DNA from: Aerococcus tenax
GTDB taxonomy: Bacteria > Bacillota > Bacilli > Lactobacillales > Aerococcaceae
NCBI RefSeq assembly: GCF_003286645.3
Contig: NZ_CP127382.2
Span: forward strand, 1,550,001-1,614,000
Direction: 5' to 3'
DNA: 64,000 nucleotides
Shown piece by piece: positions 25,950-34,048 of the stretch. The first letter of the stretch is position 1. Every line of letters starts with the position of its first letter. The notes under the pieces are model-generated. The model searched no databases. It saw nothing but the letters and a program-made list of their open reading frames with translations, and was not told the DNA's origin. The position numbers and the translations under genes are program-made.

Positions 25950-28900
25950 TTATTTGTTTTTCCGTTTGCTTGGAAGGGCTAGGATTGCTCCTGCGGCAAC
26001 TAACAAGAGTTCCAAGGCTACTGGTGCTGCCACCACACCGGTCTTAGGTAGGCTGGCGTTGGCATTTTCAGTTTGAGCGGCTTTTTCAGTTTGAGTTTCT
26101 TTCTCTTCCACTCGGTTAAGCTTTGGACTTGCTGTAGCAGCGGTTTGAGTGTCTTCCTTAGCACTGGTTTCAGTAGATTGATCGGTCTTTGCTTGTTGAC
26201 TGTGATCAGTTACTGTTGGTTGGCTTGGTTGTTGAATGTGATCACTTTCTTGACTTGGGTGATCCTTGTCTTCTACCTTAGGAGCTGAAGGATGACTAGG
26301 TTCAGGACTTGGACTAGCTGGTTCAGGACTTGAAGGACAAGGTAGCGGTGAAGTTGGAATTTCTTCCACAAGCACTTCTCCTAGTTTTGAAACCTTCTTA
26401 TCCTTGCCTTGAGCAGTCGCAGTAATCTTATCCTTGGCTTTCAGTGTAACTCCATCAGGAACTGGAACAAGGAAATTGCCGTCTTTATCAGCAGTTACTT
26501 CAACCGGCTTATCTAGACCTGGAATCGTCACAATAACCTTAGCGAAGGCTTCCGTCTTACCACTGATTTGCTTGTCCCCTTCCTTCACTTTATCGAAGAC
26601 TGGTGGCAAGGTGGTTTCACGTTCAGCAAAGACTTTATCTTTTTCGATGAGATCTGTGGTGCCATCTGGATAGGTAAAGACCGCATTACCGTCTTTATCG
26701 ATGGTAATCACCGTATCTTTAGGTAGATCTTTATTAAAGTCTTTCAACGATTTGACTGCTTGGTCTTGTTCTTCTTTAGTGATCTTATTCAAGTCATCCA
26801 CCAAGGTAATCACTGGTTTAGGTGTGTATTTTTGACTTTGATCGCTGACAGTGACTTTGGCTTCCACCGTGTCTGTGGTCCCGTCTGGGTAAGTGACCTT
26901 CACTGGAACGGTAATCACATCGCCATCTTTGGCACCTTCTGGTACCTTAACGGTTAGGCTACCGTCTTTGTTGACGGTCACACCTTGAGGCGCGTCCTTA
27001 CCGAGTTCGTACTTCGTACCTTCAGGAACCGTGGTTGGGTTATTACCTTTGTCTGTGAAGTTTGGTTTTTCTACCGGAACTTCTTGACCTGGAGTACCTG
27101 TCTTGTCGTCATACTTAGGTTCGACTTTTTGACTTTGGTCCTTCACAGTAACCTTGGCTTCAACAGTATCTTTGGTCCCATCTGGATAAGTTACTTTCAC
27201 AGGAACCGTAATCACATCACCATCTTTGGCACCTTCTGGTACCTTAACGGTTAGGCTACCGTCTTTGTTGACGGTCACACCTTGTGGAGCGTCTTTACCA
27301 AGTTCGTACTTGGTGCCTTCTGGAGCCTTAGTTGACTTCCCATCTTTGTCGGTGAAGTTTGGTTGTTTCACTGGCACTTCTTGACCTGGAATACCTGTCT
27401 CATCCTTGTATTTAGGTTGAACTTTTTGACTTTGGTCAACAACCGTCACTTTAGCTTCCACAGTGTCTGTAGTTCTGTCTGGGTAAGTGACCTTCACTGG
27501 AACGGTAATCACGTCGCCGTCTTTAGCGCCTTCTGGAACCTTAACGGTTAGGCTACCATCTTTGTTGACGGTCACACCTTGTGGAGCGTCTTTACCAAGT
27601 TCGTACTTCGTACCTTCAGGAACCGTGGTTGGGTTATTATCTTTGTCTGTGAAGTTTGGTTTTTCTACCTTAGCTTCTTTACCTGGAGTCCCCGGTGTAT
27701 CCTCGTACTTAGGTTTGAATTCTTCTTTTTGTTGTTTAACGACTTGGGCGGTGAATTCCTTATCCTCTGTAATTTCTTTACCGACTTGGTCATATTTATC
27801 GTAAGCCCAGGTTGTGGTTTCATCAGCAGAAGGTTTATGATAGTTGACCTTATATTTTTCATCAGGAGAAACTTTTGGCAGAGCAACTTTTTGCTCTTTA
27901 CCATTCTTGTCCTTGCCAACTAAGTTCGCGCCATCTTCAGAAATTTTGACGCCCGCTTTTGGATTGACGAAGTAAACCTTATCAGCATCCGCTTGGTCTA
28001 ATTTCCCGCCTTCAACATCTTTAAAGGTTACCTTTACATAACCGTCAGGCTTGCCTTGTCCGGAATCAGCCGGAATGATTTCGTCAAGTTTTCTATAAAC
28101 AAGTTCTAGGGTGGCATTCTTTTGTGGGTTAAAGCTTTGATTTTGACCGTTAACTTGTGGTCTTTCAAAGACGTAACCAACAAATTTAGGAGCAGAAAAG
28201 TCCTTTTGCCCGGCGTATTCGATTACCCGACTATCGCGTTTGCCTTCAATCTCACTTGGATACTTGTCTTCAGCTTCTGCTCTAAACTTAGGATCAATAT
28301 CCTTGCCATCACTAGTTACATATCTCACGTTGGCGTAACTTGGGCGTTGAACATGGATGAGATAAGGAATAGGAGTTGGCTTATCTTCGCCTGGTAGGGT
28401 CACATTGATCGTACCCTCGACATCCTTTTCTTCAGCATCAGCTGGTGCCTTGTAGGTAATTTCACCGGTCTTTGGATCCACGGTTAAACCAGTTGGATTG
28501 CTTACGCCATCTCCACTTGGCAATTCAAATTTTGTGCCTTCAGGGAATTTGTAGTTAGGGTCATCCTTCTTACTTGGTGTGATCGCTGAGGTCACTGTAT
28601 TCCCCGCTTGAACGGTCTTTTCTGGATAGCTAGCAGTTACCAAAGGCGCTGATTCCGTGAATTTGACTGTCGTCTTGCCGTCTTTTTCTTTAGAGTTTGG
28701 ATCTTTAATACGGATAGAAATATTGCCTGATTGGTCAACCGTAATGTCATCATCAGATAGGCCAAGCGCTTTGTTGCGTTCTTTTATCTTAGCTTTGATG
28801 GACGCGATTTCATTTGGGTTTAAGTTAGCAGGATCTTTTACCAGGGTTTCCTTGATCTTCTCAGAGTAATAGATAGCGGTTGCTACGAATTCATTAGAAA

Positions 28901-30752
28901 TATTCTCTTCATTGAAGCGATCACTATCCTTATGCTTATCGGCAATGGCTCTCCCGGTAAAGTTTTGGATCCCAATTTGGTGTTTTAATCCTGAAGCATC
29001 GAACTCTTCGGTGATTCTAGCCTTAACAGCGGCCCGTACTTGCGCATCTGTGGTTCCTTTTGGATCGTCTGGAGAGTTGAGTGCATTTAACTTTTTATAG
29101 TCAACTCCTGCTGCGTTCTCAAGTTCTTCAGGAGTAATCTTTTCTGTGTCTAAATTCTTAATGATTGTGCCATTTTTAGTCCGTAAGACACGAACCCTAA
29201 AAATATTAGTGAAGGATTGGAAGTAATCTTGAGGTTTGTCGGCGTGACTACCAATACCATATTTCCCCCAAACCTCATATTTACCATCTTTTTTACGAGG
29301 TTCATTATTCGATTTATTGTAAGTTCCCGAAAGAACCAAGAACTTATTTCCATCCTTGTCTTTTTGAATGGCATACTTGAATTTAGATGGGTATCCCTTA
29401 TTACCAATACCAGTCCCATTAGCACCCCAAAGGTCTTTATATTCCTTGTCATTTCTTACTGGAACCTTAATAGGATTGGTCAGTGGATAGGCTTCATTCA
29501 CACCTTCTTTGTGGAAGACTAAGATATCCTTCACAAAACCAAAGTTAGAAATAAAATAATCCCGCGGAATGACCGTAGAGAAGTCACCCTCAGTAATTGT
29601 TAGATTTCCCTTGTCATCTACAGAGTAATTGGGATCTTTTAAGCCTAAGTTCGTATTGACTGCCTTAAAGTCATTAATAATTTTATTCTTTTCTGCTTCA
29701 GTTAAGGTGTAGTTGTTTGGATCAGCGACATTCAATTTCCCTGCATTATGGGAAGAGTGGCTGGAACGCACATGATCATCTTTTTTATAATAGTCTTTCT
29801 TATCAGGCTTAGAATGTGGCGTTTCAAATTTAGTTAAGTCTTTTTCCCATGAAGTATAGGATGGTCTGAAATAAAGGGCTTTTACCTTGATGGTCTTGCT
29901 TACATTTCCTTGTTTCAAGGTAACTATAACGTCACCACTATTTTCAACCCGAGCTGGACCTCCTGTCCTAGCAAGAGCTTGATCAAAGGAAGCCTTGTCG
30001 ACGGTATAGGTAACGTCATCTCCCAATCCCTTATCTCTAAGCGCTTCTTTGACAAAGTCTGCGATTTCTGCTTGAGTTGTCACATTTTTTCCTTCGTTAA
30101 AGTAATCATGTGAGAAGATACCCGCATATTCTGGTAATTGTACCTTATCTAATGAGGTATAGGTAACGGCAGAATCCCCCTCATAGTTCACCGCCCGAAC
30201 TTCAGAATTTTCGGAAGCTGCATCCAGTTTGGGGGCAGGTTTTTCTTCTCCCTTTTCAGGTTGAGCAACTTCGTTTGCAGGTTTTTCAGCCTGTGGAGAA
30301 GCTGCCTTCTCTACGTTACTTACTTTATTATCTTTTTCATCAGATACTGGTTGAACTTCAGCTGTAGGCTCAACTTTAGCAGGTTTTGACGCTTCTGGTT
30401 GAGCCGGAGCTACTTGACCAGTTTGGGCTGGTTTTACCGCTTCTGGCTGAACTTCAGCTGGCTTGCTGCTTGCTTGAGTATTGGAAGCAGGCGTTTCAGC
30501 ATGAACAGCTTCAGGTTGTACTGGACTATTTTTATTTTCTTTTGCATTCTCATCGACAACAGTAGCAGAACTTGGTAGCGTGTCAGCAGCTTGGAGTTCA
30601 GCGGCTTGGACAATAGCCCCTTGCCCTAGAAAACTCAATCCTACCGAAACAGCTACTGAAAATACACCTATTTTAAGATTCTTGATAGCATAGTGATAGT
30701 TCCGTTGACTACGCTTACGTATCTGCTCATGTTGATTATTTTTACTTAACAT
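25950..30752 (-). CDS. LPXTG-anchored surface protein with Rib/alpha-like repeats
   Basis: The 1600-residue cell-wall protein has a YSIRK-type signal peptide (YAIKNLKIGVFSVAVS, cleavage near 51 after IVQAA), and a Pro/Ala/Glu-rich spacer (about 55-185). A large unclassified N-terminal region (about 190-650) follows, then Ig-like segments, and a MucBP-like segment (about 800-890). Three Rib/YPDG-type repeats of about 98 residues come next, then another Ig-like domain (VFDKVKEGDKQISGKTEAFA), a Ser/Pro-rich stalk and LPKTG at 1568-1572 with a hydrophobic helix and KRKNK tail. I start at the second ATG (30752) because AGAGGA is six bases before it. A single Cys (PTSPLPCPSS) in the stalk is unusual. 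Sortase A should anchor it. Likely an adhesin, by family. Confidence 0.93.
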   Translation of the reverse strand: MLSKNNQHEQIRKRSQRNYHYAIKNLKIGVFSVAVSVGLSFLGQGAIVQAAELQAADTLPSSATVVDENAKENKNSPVQPEAVHAETPASNTQASSKPAEVQPEAVKPAQTGQVAPAQPEASKPAKVEPTAEVQPVSDEKDNKVSNVEKAASPQAEKPANEVAQPEKGEEKPAPKLDAASENSEVRAVNYEGDSAVTYTSLDKVQLPEYAGIFSHDYFNEGKNVTTQAEIADFVKEALRDKGLGDDVTYTVDKASFDQALARTGGPARVENSGDVIVTLKQGNVSKTIKVKALYFRPSYTSWEKDLTKFETPHSKPDKKDYYKKDDHVRSSHSSHNAGKLNVADPNNYTLTEAEKNKIINDFKAVNTNLGLKDPNYSVDDKGNLTITEGDFSTVIPRDYFISNFGFVKDILVFHKEGVNEAYPLTNPIKVPVRNDKEYKDLWGANGTGIGNKGYPSKFKYAIQKDKDGNKFLVLSGTYNKSNNEPRKKDGKYEVWGKYGIGSHADKPQDYFQSFTNIFRVRVLRTKNGTIIKNLDTEKITPEELENAAGVDYKKLNALNSPDDPKGTTDAQVRAAVKARITEEFDASGLKHQIGIQNFTGRAIADKHKDSDRFNEENISNEFVATAIYYSEKIKETLVKDPANLNPNEIASIKAKIKERNKALGLSDDDITVDQSGNISIRIKDPNSKEKDGKTTVKFTESAPLVTASYPEKTVQAGNTVTSAITPSKKDDPNYKFPEGTKFELPSGDGVSNPTGLTVDPKTGEITYKAPADAEEKDVEGTINVTLPGEDKPTPIPYLIHVQRPSYANVRYVTSDGKDIDPKFRAEAEDKYPSEIEGKRDSRVIEYAGQKDFSAPKFVGYVFERPQVNGQNQSFNPQKNATLELVYRKLDEIIPADSGQGKPDGYVKVTFKDVEGGKLDQADADKVYFVNPKAGVKISEDGANLVGKDKNGKEQKVALPKVSPDEKYKVNYHKPSADETTTWAYDKYDQVGKEITEDKEFTAQVVKQQKEEFKPKYEDTPGTPGKEAKVEKPNFTDKDNNPTTVPEGTKYELGKDAPQGVTVNKDGSLTVKVPEGAKDGDVITVPVKVTYPDRTTDTVEAKVTVVDQSQKVQPKYKDETGIPGQEVPVKQPNFTDKDGKSTKAPEGTKYELGKDAPQGVTVNKDGSLTVKVPEGAKDGDVITVPVKVTYPDGTKDTVEAKVTVKDQSQKVEPKYDDKTGTPGQEVPVEKPNFTDKGNNPTTVPEGTKYELGKDAPQGVTVNKDGSLTVKVPEGAKDGDVITVPVKVTYPDGTTDTVEAKVTVSDQSQKYTPKPVITLVDDLNKITKEEQDQAVKSLKDFNKDLPKDTVITIDKDGNAVFTYPDGTTDLIEKDKVFAERETTLPPVFDKVKEGDKQISGKTEAFAKVIVTIPGLDKPVEVTADKDGNFLVPVPDGVTLKAKDKITATAQGKDKKVSKLGEVLVEEIPTSPLPCPSSPEPASPSPEPSHPSAPKVEDKDHPSQESDHIQQPSQPTVTDHSQQAKTDQSTETSAKEDTQTAATASPKLNRVEEKETQTEKAAQTENANASLPKTGVVAAPVALELLLVAAGAILALPSKRKNK
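26826..27720 (-). repeat. Three tandem repeats of about 295 bp within the surface protein gene
   Basis: Each unit encodes PKY-D-TG-PG, then KPNFTDK, PEGTKYELGKDAPQGVTV, NKDGSLTVKVPEGAKDGDVI and TYPDGTTDTVEAKVTV. The stretch from PEGTKYELGKD to VPVKVTYPD is identical in all three at the protein level and nearly so in DNA. The first unit has YPDR instead of YPDG. Units this similar are prone to expansion and contraction by recombination. Confidence 0.9.
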
Positions 30753-30783
30753 AAACATTCCTCTTTTTAATAAATAATATTTT

Positions 30784-30808
30784 CTAACATGTTAGCGCTA
30801 TTATTATA
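30784..30808 (-). promoter_or_regulatory. Putative surface-protein promoter with palindrome at the start site
   Basis: On the minus strand TATAAT (30803-30808) is followed at the expected start of transcription by the perfect 12-bp palindrome CTAACATGTTAG (30784-30795). TTAGCGCTA overlaps both and resembles a weak cre core. I see no good -35. The rest of the 338 bases from 30753 to 31090 is very AT-rich. Confidence 0.4.
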
Positions 30809-30961
30809 AAGGATTTTTAGCATATATTCTATAATAATTTTTCTTTTTAATAATTATAATAAAATATATGTAAATAAACAAAATTGTTTTTCTTTAAATC
30901 TTATTTTAAAACTTTATAAGGAAATTTTTAGTAAGTAGTCATTCTTGCGATGAAACAAAGA

Positions 30962-31010
30962 AAAACCGCTCTTCCTAGCCAATATTTACTAGCTAGAAAA
31001 GAGCGGATGT
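30962..31010 (-). terminator. Terminator-like hairpin upstream of the surface protein gene
   Basis: On the minus strand CCGCTCTTTTCTAGC and GCTAGGAAGAGCGG form a long stem followed by TTTTTC. It would insulate the surface protein gene from transcription coming from the ribosomal operon. Confidence 0.7.
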
Positions 31011-31090
31011 TATGAAAAAGTTTCGAAAATTTCCTACAAATAAAACAGTAGATTATATATAAACGATCGATACGTATCTATAACTTATAA

Positions 31091-31330
31091 ATAGTTTCTA
31101 ATAAAATAATATTTATTTTTAACGATGCTGTTTCAGAAGATAATATTTCTTCTCTAGTTTCCTTAAAATCAACCGTATCACGTCTATTTTCAATGCTCTG
31201 CTTACTGGGCATGAGTCTACTCCTCAATCGATTTCCAACCAGTTTAATTGTCTCCATGAGCTTTCTGATCTCAATCCTACTTCTTTTAAGCTTCTATTAT
31301 TGGAACAGATTAAGTACTATGACCAAATAA
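31091..31330 (+). pseudogene. Remnant C terminus of an MFS-type transporter
   Basis: A frame of 79 codons with no start signal, open from a TAA at 31088-31090, encodes FNDAVSEDNISSLVSLKST, then two hydrophobic helices (MLCLLGMSLLLNRF and SLIVSMSFLISILLLLSFYYW) and ends MTK. The pattern (a loop with S-L-SLKS followed by the last two helices) is that of the C-terminal end of an MFS exporter. The upstream part of the gene is missing, so this is a decayed fragment. It lies in the accessory zone beside rpsI. Confidence 0.55.
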
Positions 31331-31397
31331 AAACTGAAAAAGTCTCTCAACCAGTTAAAAATGTTGAGAGGCCTCTTATGAAGTAATTCTTTACCTC

Positions 31398-31525
31398 CAA
31401 AACTAATGGTGTGAATTTGGTGTGAAAAGTGGTGTGAATTTTGAAAAAAAGGTAAGAAAAAACACCCCATGGTGTGAACCAAGAGGTGTTGTAAATGCTG
31501 TAATGACGCCAATTCTAACGTTTTG
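31398..31525 (+). other. GGTGTGAA repeats next to rpsI; possible relic of an integration event
   Basis: GGTGTGAA occurs at about 31407, 31418 and 31430, and again near 31470. A plus-strand frame from 31404 reads CEFGVKSGVNFEKK, then NTPWCEPRGVVNA, and ends inside the 3' end of rpsI (stop near 31524). Such tails resemble the last codons of tyrosine integrases at rpsI attachment sites, but no other integrase part is left. Treat as a hypothesis. Confidence 0.3.
31455..31491 (-). terminator. Terminator of the rplM-rpsI operon
   Basis: On the minus strand AACACCTCTTGG and its partner CCATGGGGTGTT form a stem followed by TTTTTTC, 24 bases after the rpsI stop codon. A second hairpin, CTCTCAAC/GTTGAGAG with T5, lies at 31339-31376. 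Confidence 0.8.
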
Positions 31526-31907
31526 AGAATTGAGGTGCCTTACGCGCTTTCTTAAGACCTGGTTTACGACGTTCCTTCATACGTGGGTCACGTGATAATA
31601 AACCAGCTTCTTTTAATGGTTTACGGAAGTCAGGATCTACTTCCAATAATGCACGGGCAATACCGTGACGAGCTGCACCAGATTGGCCAGCAAAACCGCC
31701 ACCTTGAACGTTAATATGGATATCATATTGACCTTCAGTTTGTGTTACGGCTAATGGTTGTTTAACGATTACGAATAAGGATGCGTATGGTAAGTATTCT
31801 TCCATCGCTTTACCGTTAAAGAAGATATTACCAGTACCAGGTACTAAGCGTACGCGGGCAGTAGAATCCTTACGGCGTCCTGTTGCTTGATAACTTGCTT
31901 GTGCCAC
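31515..31907 (-). CDS. rpsI: 30S ribosomal protein S9
   Basis: The 130-residue protein has the S9 pattern: [19 protein letters not shown] at the start, [20 protein letters not shown] in the middle and the invariant basic tail [11 protein letters not shown] that reaches the ribosomal P site. It follows rplM by 13 bases, the normal two-gene operon. The 3' end of rpsI is a known attachment site for integrative elements in streptococci. Confidence 0.98.
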   Translation of the reverse strand: MAQASYQATGRRKDSTARVRLVPGTGNIFFNGKAMEEYLPYASLFVIVKQPLAVTQTEGQYDIHINVQGGGFAGQSGAARHGIARALLEVDPDFRKPLKEAGLLSRDPRMKERRKPGLKKARKAPQFSKR

Positions 31908-31920
31908 TGCTGTTCCCTCC

Positions 31921-32364
31921 TTAAATTAATTCTGTAATATCGATGGTTTCTGGTTGTTGCGCTTGATGTTTATGGTCGCTACCACTGTATACATGTAAGT
32001 GGGTAAATTGTTTACGGCCTAAACGATTCTTAGGTAACATACCACGAACTGCGGTTTCAATTAAACGTTCAGGCTTTTCTGCACGTAATTTACCAGCAGT
32101 GGTTTCTTTAATCCCACCTGGGTAACCAGTGTGGTGGTAGTATTTCTTATCTTGGGCTTTATTACCAGTTAATTTTACCTTGTCAGCGTTGATGATAATC
32201 ACGTGATCACCAGTATCAACATTAGGGGTAAAAGTTGGTTTATTTTTACCACGTAACATATTTGTTGCTACAGCTGCTAAACGACCTAATGCAATATCAG
32301 TCGCGTCAAGAACAACCCAGTTACGTTCAACTTCGCTAGCTTTTGCCATATAAGTTTGACGCAT
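31921..32364 (-). CDS. rplM: 50S ribosomal protein L13
   Basis: The 147-residue protein begins [20 protein letters not shown] and contains [18 protein letters not shown], the [18 protein letters not shown] core and [11 protein letters not shown]. The ATG follows GGAGG. It is the first gene of the rplM-rpsI operon, with a clear promoter and a leader of about 80 bases. Confidence 0.98.
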   Translation of the reverse strand: MRQTYMAKASEVERNWVVLDATDIALGRLAAVATNMLRGKNKPTFTPNVDTGDHVIIINADKVKLTGNKAQDKKYYHHTGYPGGIKETTAGKLRAEKPERLIETAVRGMLPKNRLGRKQFTHLHVYSGSDHKHQAQQPETIDITELI

Positions 32365-32478
32365 GTTTATTTCCTCCGTTTACTTTACGATTGTTGCGTA
32401 TCACAATTGGTTTCCGGGGCCGATCGTGGGGCAAACAATACCGTCTAATATCATAGCTATAATTTCAACTAAAGTCAA
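32365..32478 (-). promoter_or_regulatory. rplM promoter and leader
   Basis: On the minus strand TTGACT (32473-32478) and TATGAT (32450-32455) are exactly 17 bases apart. The transcript should start near 32443. The leader contains a hairpin ATTGT/ACAAT and purine-rich GGGGCCGGAAACC-like sequence, and may be an autoregulatory L13 leader as in other firmicutes, which is inference. Confidence 0.7.
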
Positions 32479-32503
32479 GTCTTTTTTATTTTTTAGCCCC
32501 TAC

Positions 32504-32665
32504 TTAGCCCAAAAAATAATAGGCCGACAAGACCACCATGGCCGCCACTAGGAGAAAACCAATCAAAACGAAAAGGAGGTAGAAGCCTCGCCCTTCCCGC
32601 TTGTAAAAATAGTAAGACGACCCAATTAAACCGAGGGCCACTAGAAAACCTAAAAAGATCAGCAT
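32504..32665 (-). CDS. Small two-helix membrane protein, 53 residues
   Basis: A short gene with a good ribosome site (AAGGAG, seven bases before the ATG at 32665). The product begins MLIFLGFLVALGLIGSSYYF, then YKREGRGF, then a second helix LLFVLIGFLLVAAMVVLSAY and ends FLG. Two helices with a short basic loop suggest a hairpin in the cytoplasmic membrane. It lies between rplM and the beta-lactamase-fold gene on the same strand, 56 bases from the latter, and may be co-transcribed with it. I do not recognise a family. Confidence 0.65.
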   Translation of the reverse strand: MLIFLGFLVALGLIGSSYYFYKREGRGFYLLFVLIGFLLVAAMVVLSAYYFLG

Positions 32666-32721
32666 TGCTCCGCTCCTTATCCTTCATTTTCCATCTGTCT
32701 ACAGCGTCTCTCCTTGAAACT

Positions 32722-33681
32722 TTACTCCCCATACAAGTACTGGCTAAAGACCTCAGCTAATTGCTTAAACCAGTCCGTTTTCTCACTGTCACTGGCTAAC
32801 CAATCGGACGTCATCACGGCCAGGTAATAGCTTTTTCCCTTGGCGTCTTTATAAATTCCACTCTCATTGTAGATGCCGGTGAGTAAGCCGTACTTGTTCC
32901 AATAGTTATCCTCACCAGCCAGGGCCTCGTCAAAGGGGATTGGCTCCTGGGACTGCTGCAATTGCTCGAGCAAGAAGGCTGTATGTTCGCTATTCAATAG
33001 CTTGCCCTGCTCCAGTTCCTGGTAAAAACGGGCCAGATCTTCAGGAGTAATATGTAAGGAATAGTCCCCAGAGGTTTCAACACGAAAAGTCTGAAAACCC
33101 CAGTCATGCATAATTTGGTTAAAACGATCATAATCGACAATATCGCGTCCCAGGGTAATGGCGCGGTCATTGTCCGACCACTGGATAGTAGGGATAATAA
33201 GCTGTTTAATCCGCTCTTCCTGACTAGCACTAATTTCCCCTTCTTCCAGGAAGTAAAGGGCAGCAGCGGCTAGAAGGGGTTTATAGGTAGAGGCGGTAAT
33301 AAAGTCGGCTTGATCGTTAATACCGGCGATTTTCTTGCCTTCTTGGTTAAAAACCGCTATCCCGACCTGGGCGTCTGTTAACTGGCTAACTAAGTTTTGC
33401 AAGGCACTTTCCAAGGCCTTGGATTGACTAGCCCCACTTTCCTTATCCAGCCAGGCCAGGTATTGGTCAGCCATCTGGTCGATCTGCTGCTTCTCCCCTG
33501 CTGCCTGCTGGCGGATAATTGAGACCGCCAGACTGAGGTTAAGTACAAATAAAAGCATTGTAATGACTGCCAATACTTGTTTGGTGGCCTTTAACTTATC
33601 TAAACGAATGGCCCGCACCAGTAAATAAGCAAAGCCTCCTAGGATGATCAAGCCTATGAGCAAGAAACTTATCTTTACCAT
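32722..33681 (-). CDS. Membrane-anchored serine hydrolase of the class A beta-lactamase/PBP fold
   Basis: The 319-residue protein starts at the ATG at 33681, ten bases after GGAGG; a GTG four codons earlier overlaps the ribosome site. Two N-terminal helices (about 3-25 and 35-55) anchor it. The extracellular domain has the three active-site motifs: S131-T-Y-K134 (SxxK), S169-D-N (SDN) and K263-Y-G (a KTG variant). The conserved Glu of the beta-lactamase omega loop is not obvious, so it may be a D,D-peptidase-like or cell-wall enzyme and not a resistance enzyme. It sits between truA and rplM, a place normally without such genes. Confidence 0.8.
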   Translation of the reverse strand: MVKISFLLIGLIILGGFAYLLVRAIRLDKLKATKQVLAVITMLLFVLNLSLAVSIIRQQAAGEKQQIDQMADQYLAWLDKESGASQSKALESALQNLVSQLTDAQVGIAVFNQEGKKIAGINDQADFITASTYKPLLAAAALYFLEEGEISASQEERIKQLIIPTIQWSDNDRAITLGRDIVDYDRFNQIMHDWGFQTFRVETSGDYSLHITPEDLARFYQELEQGKLLNSEHTAFLLEQLQQSQEPIPFDEALAGEDNYWNKYGLLTGIYNESGIYKDAKGKSYYLAVMTSDWLASDSEKTDWFKQLAEVFSQYLYGE

Positions 33682-33757
33682 CTTTCCCTCCACAATTTTT
33701 GTATTTATTTATCGATCATAAGATCACTCAATTTAACCACTTCGATGAAAACTCTAA

Positions 33758-33949
33758 CTAAAATAAGCCGGCCAAGATGAGTAATATGGGTATTGTAACG
33801 AATAAAGTCAATAAGCAGCCACAGCCTTGCAGACCAGCCCCACAGCCTTGTAAGGCATCGCCAAACTCTTCCAGTTCTTCGCCCTTTAACTTTTCTTCAA
33901 CAATAATCTCATTACCATCTTCATCATATAACTTGCGGTATCTTGGCAT
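33758..33949 (-). CDS. Small Cys/Gly-rich single-helix membrane protein, 63 residues
   Basis: The protein begins MPRYRKLYDEDGNEIIVEEK and has an acidic middle. A Cys/Gly segment ALQGCGAGLQGCGC follows directly, then one hydrophobic helix (LLTLFVTIPILLILAGLF) that ends the protein. A ribosome site AGAGGA precedes the ATG. The repeated LQGCG with three Cys next to the membrane could bind metal, take an acyl group or form disulfides; none of this can be shown here. Similar tiny proteins occur in other firmicutes, without known function. Confidence 0.65.
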   Translation of the reverse strand: MPRYRKLYDEDGNEIIVEEKLKGEELEEFGDALQGCGAGLQGCGCLLTLFVTIPILLILAGLF

Positions 33950-34048
33950 GGAATCCTCTTCCTATAATAAAGGTAATTTTACAATATTTTTACAAATAAT
34001 AAGTACTATCATCATAGCAAAAATGCCAGTAAAGGCCTAGTTTTTTCC

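Noticed and set aside
26826..27720. Regular repeats considered as a CRISPR array
   Set aside because: Units are about 295 bp, in frame and protein-coding. No short repeat-spacer pattern or cas gene is present in the window.
26073..29522. Many plus-strand frames antisense to the surface protein gene
   Set aside because: They mirror the repeat structure of the LPXTG gene and have no ribosome sites or recognisable domains.
31297..31512. A 71-codon minus-strand frame rich in His and Phe
   Set aside because: It covers two terminator hairpins and the GGTGTGAA repeats, with no start signal; best explained as non-coding.
32493..32732. A 79-codon minus-strand frame overlapping the 53-residue membrane protein
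   Set aside because: It is in another frame, without a ribosome site, and its translation is not membrane-like or conserved-looking. The 53-codon frame has a good start and two clean helices.
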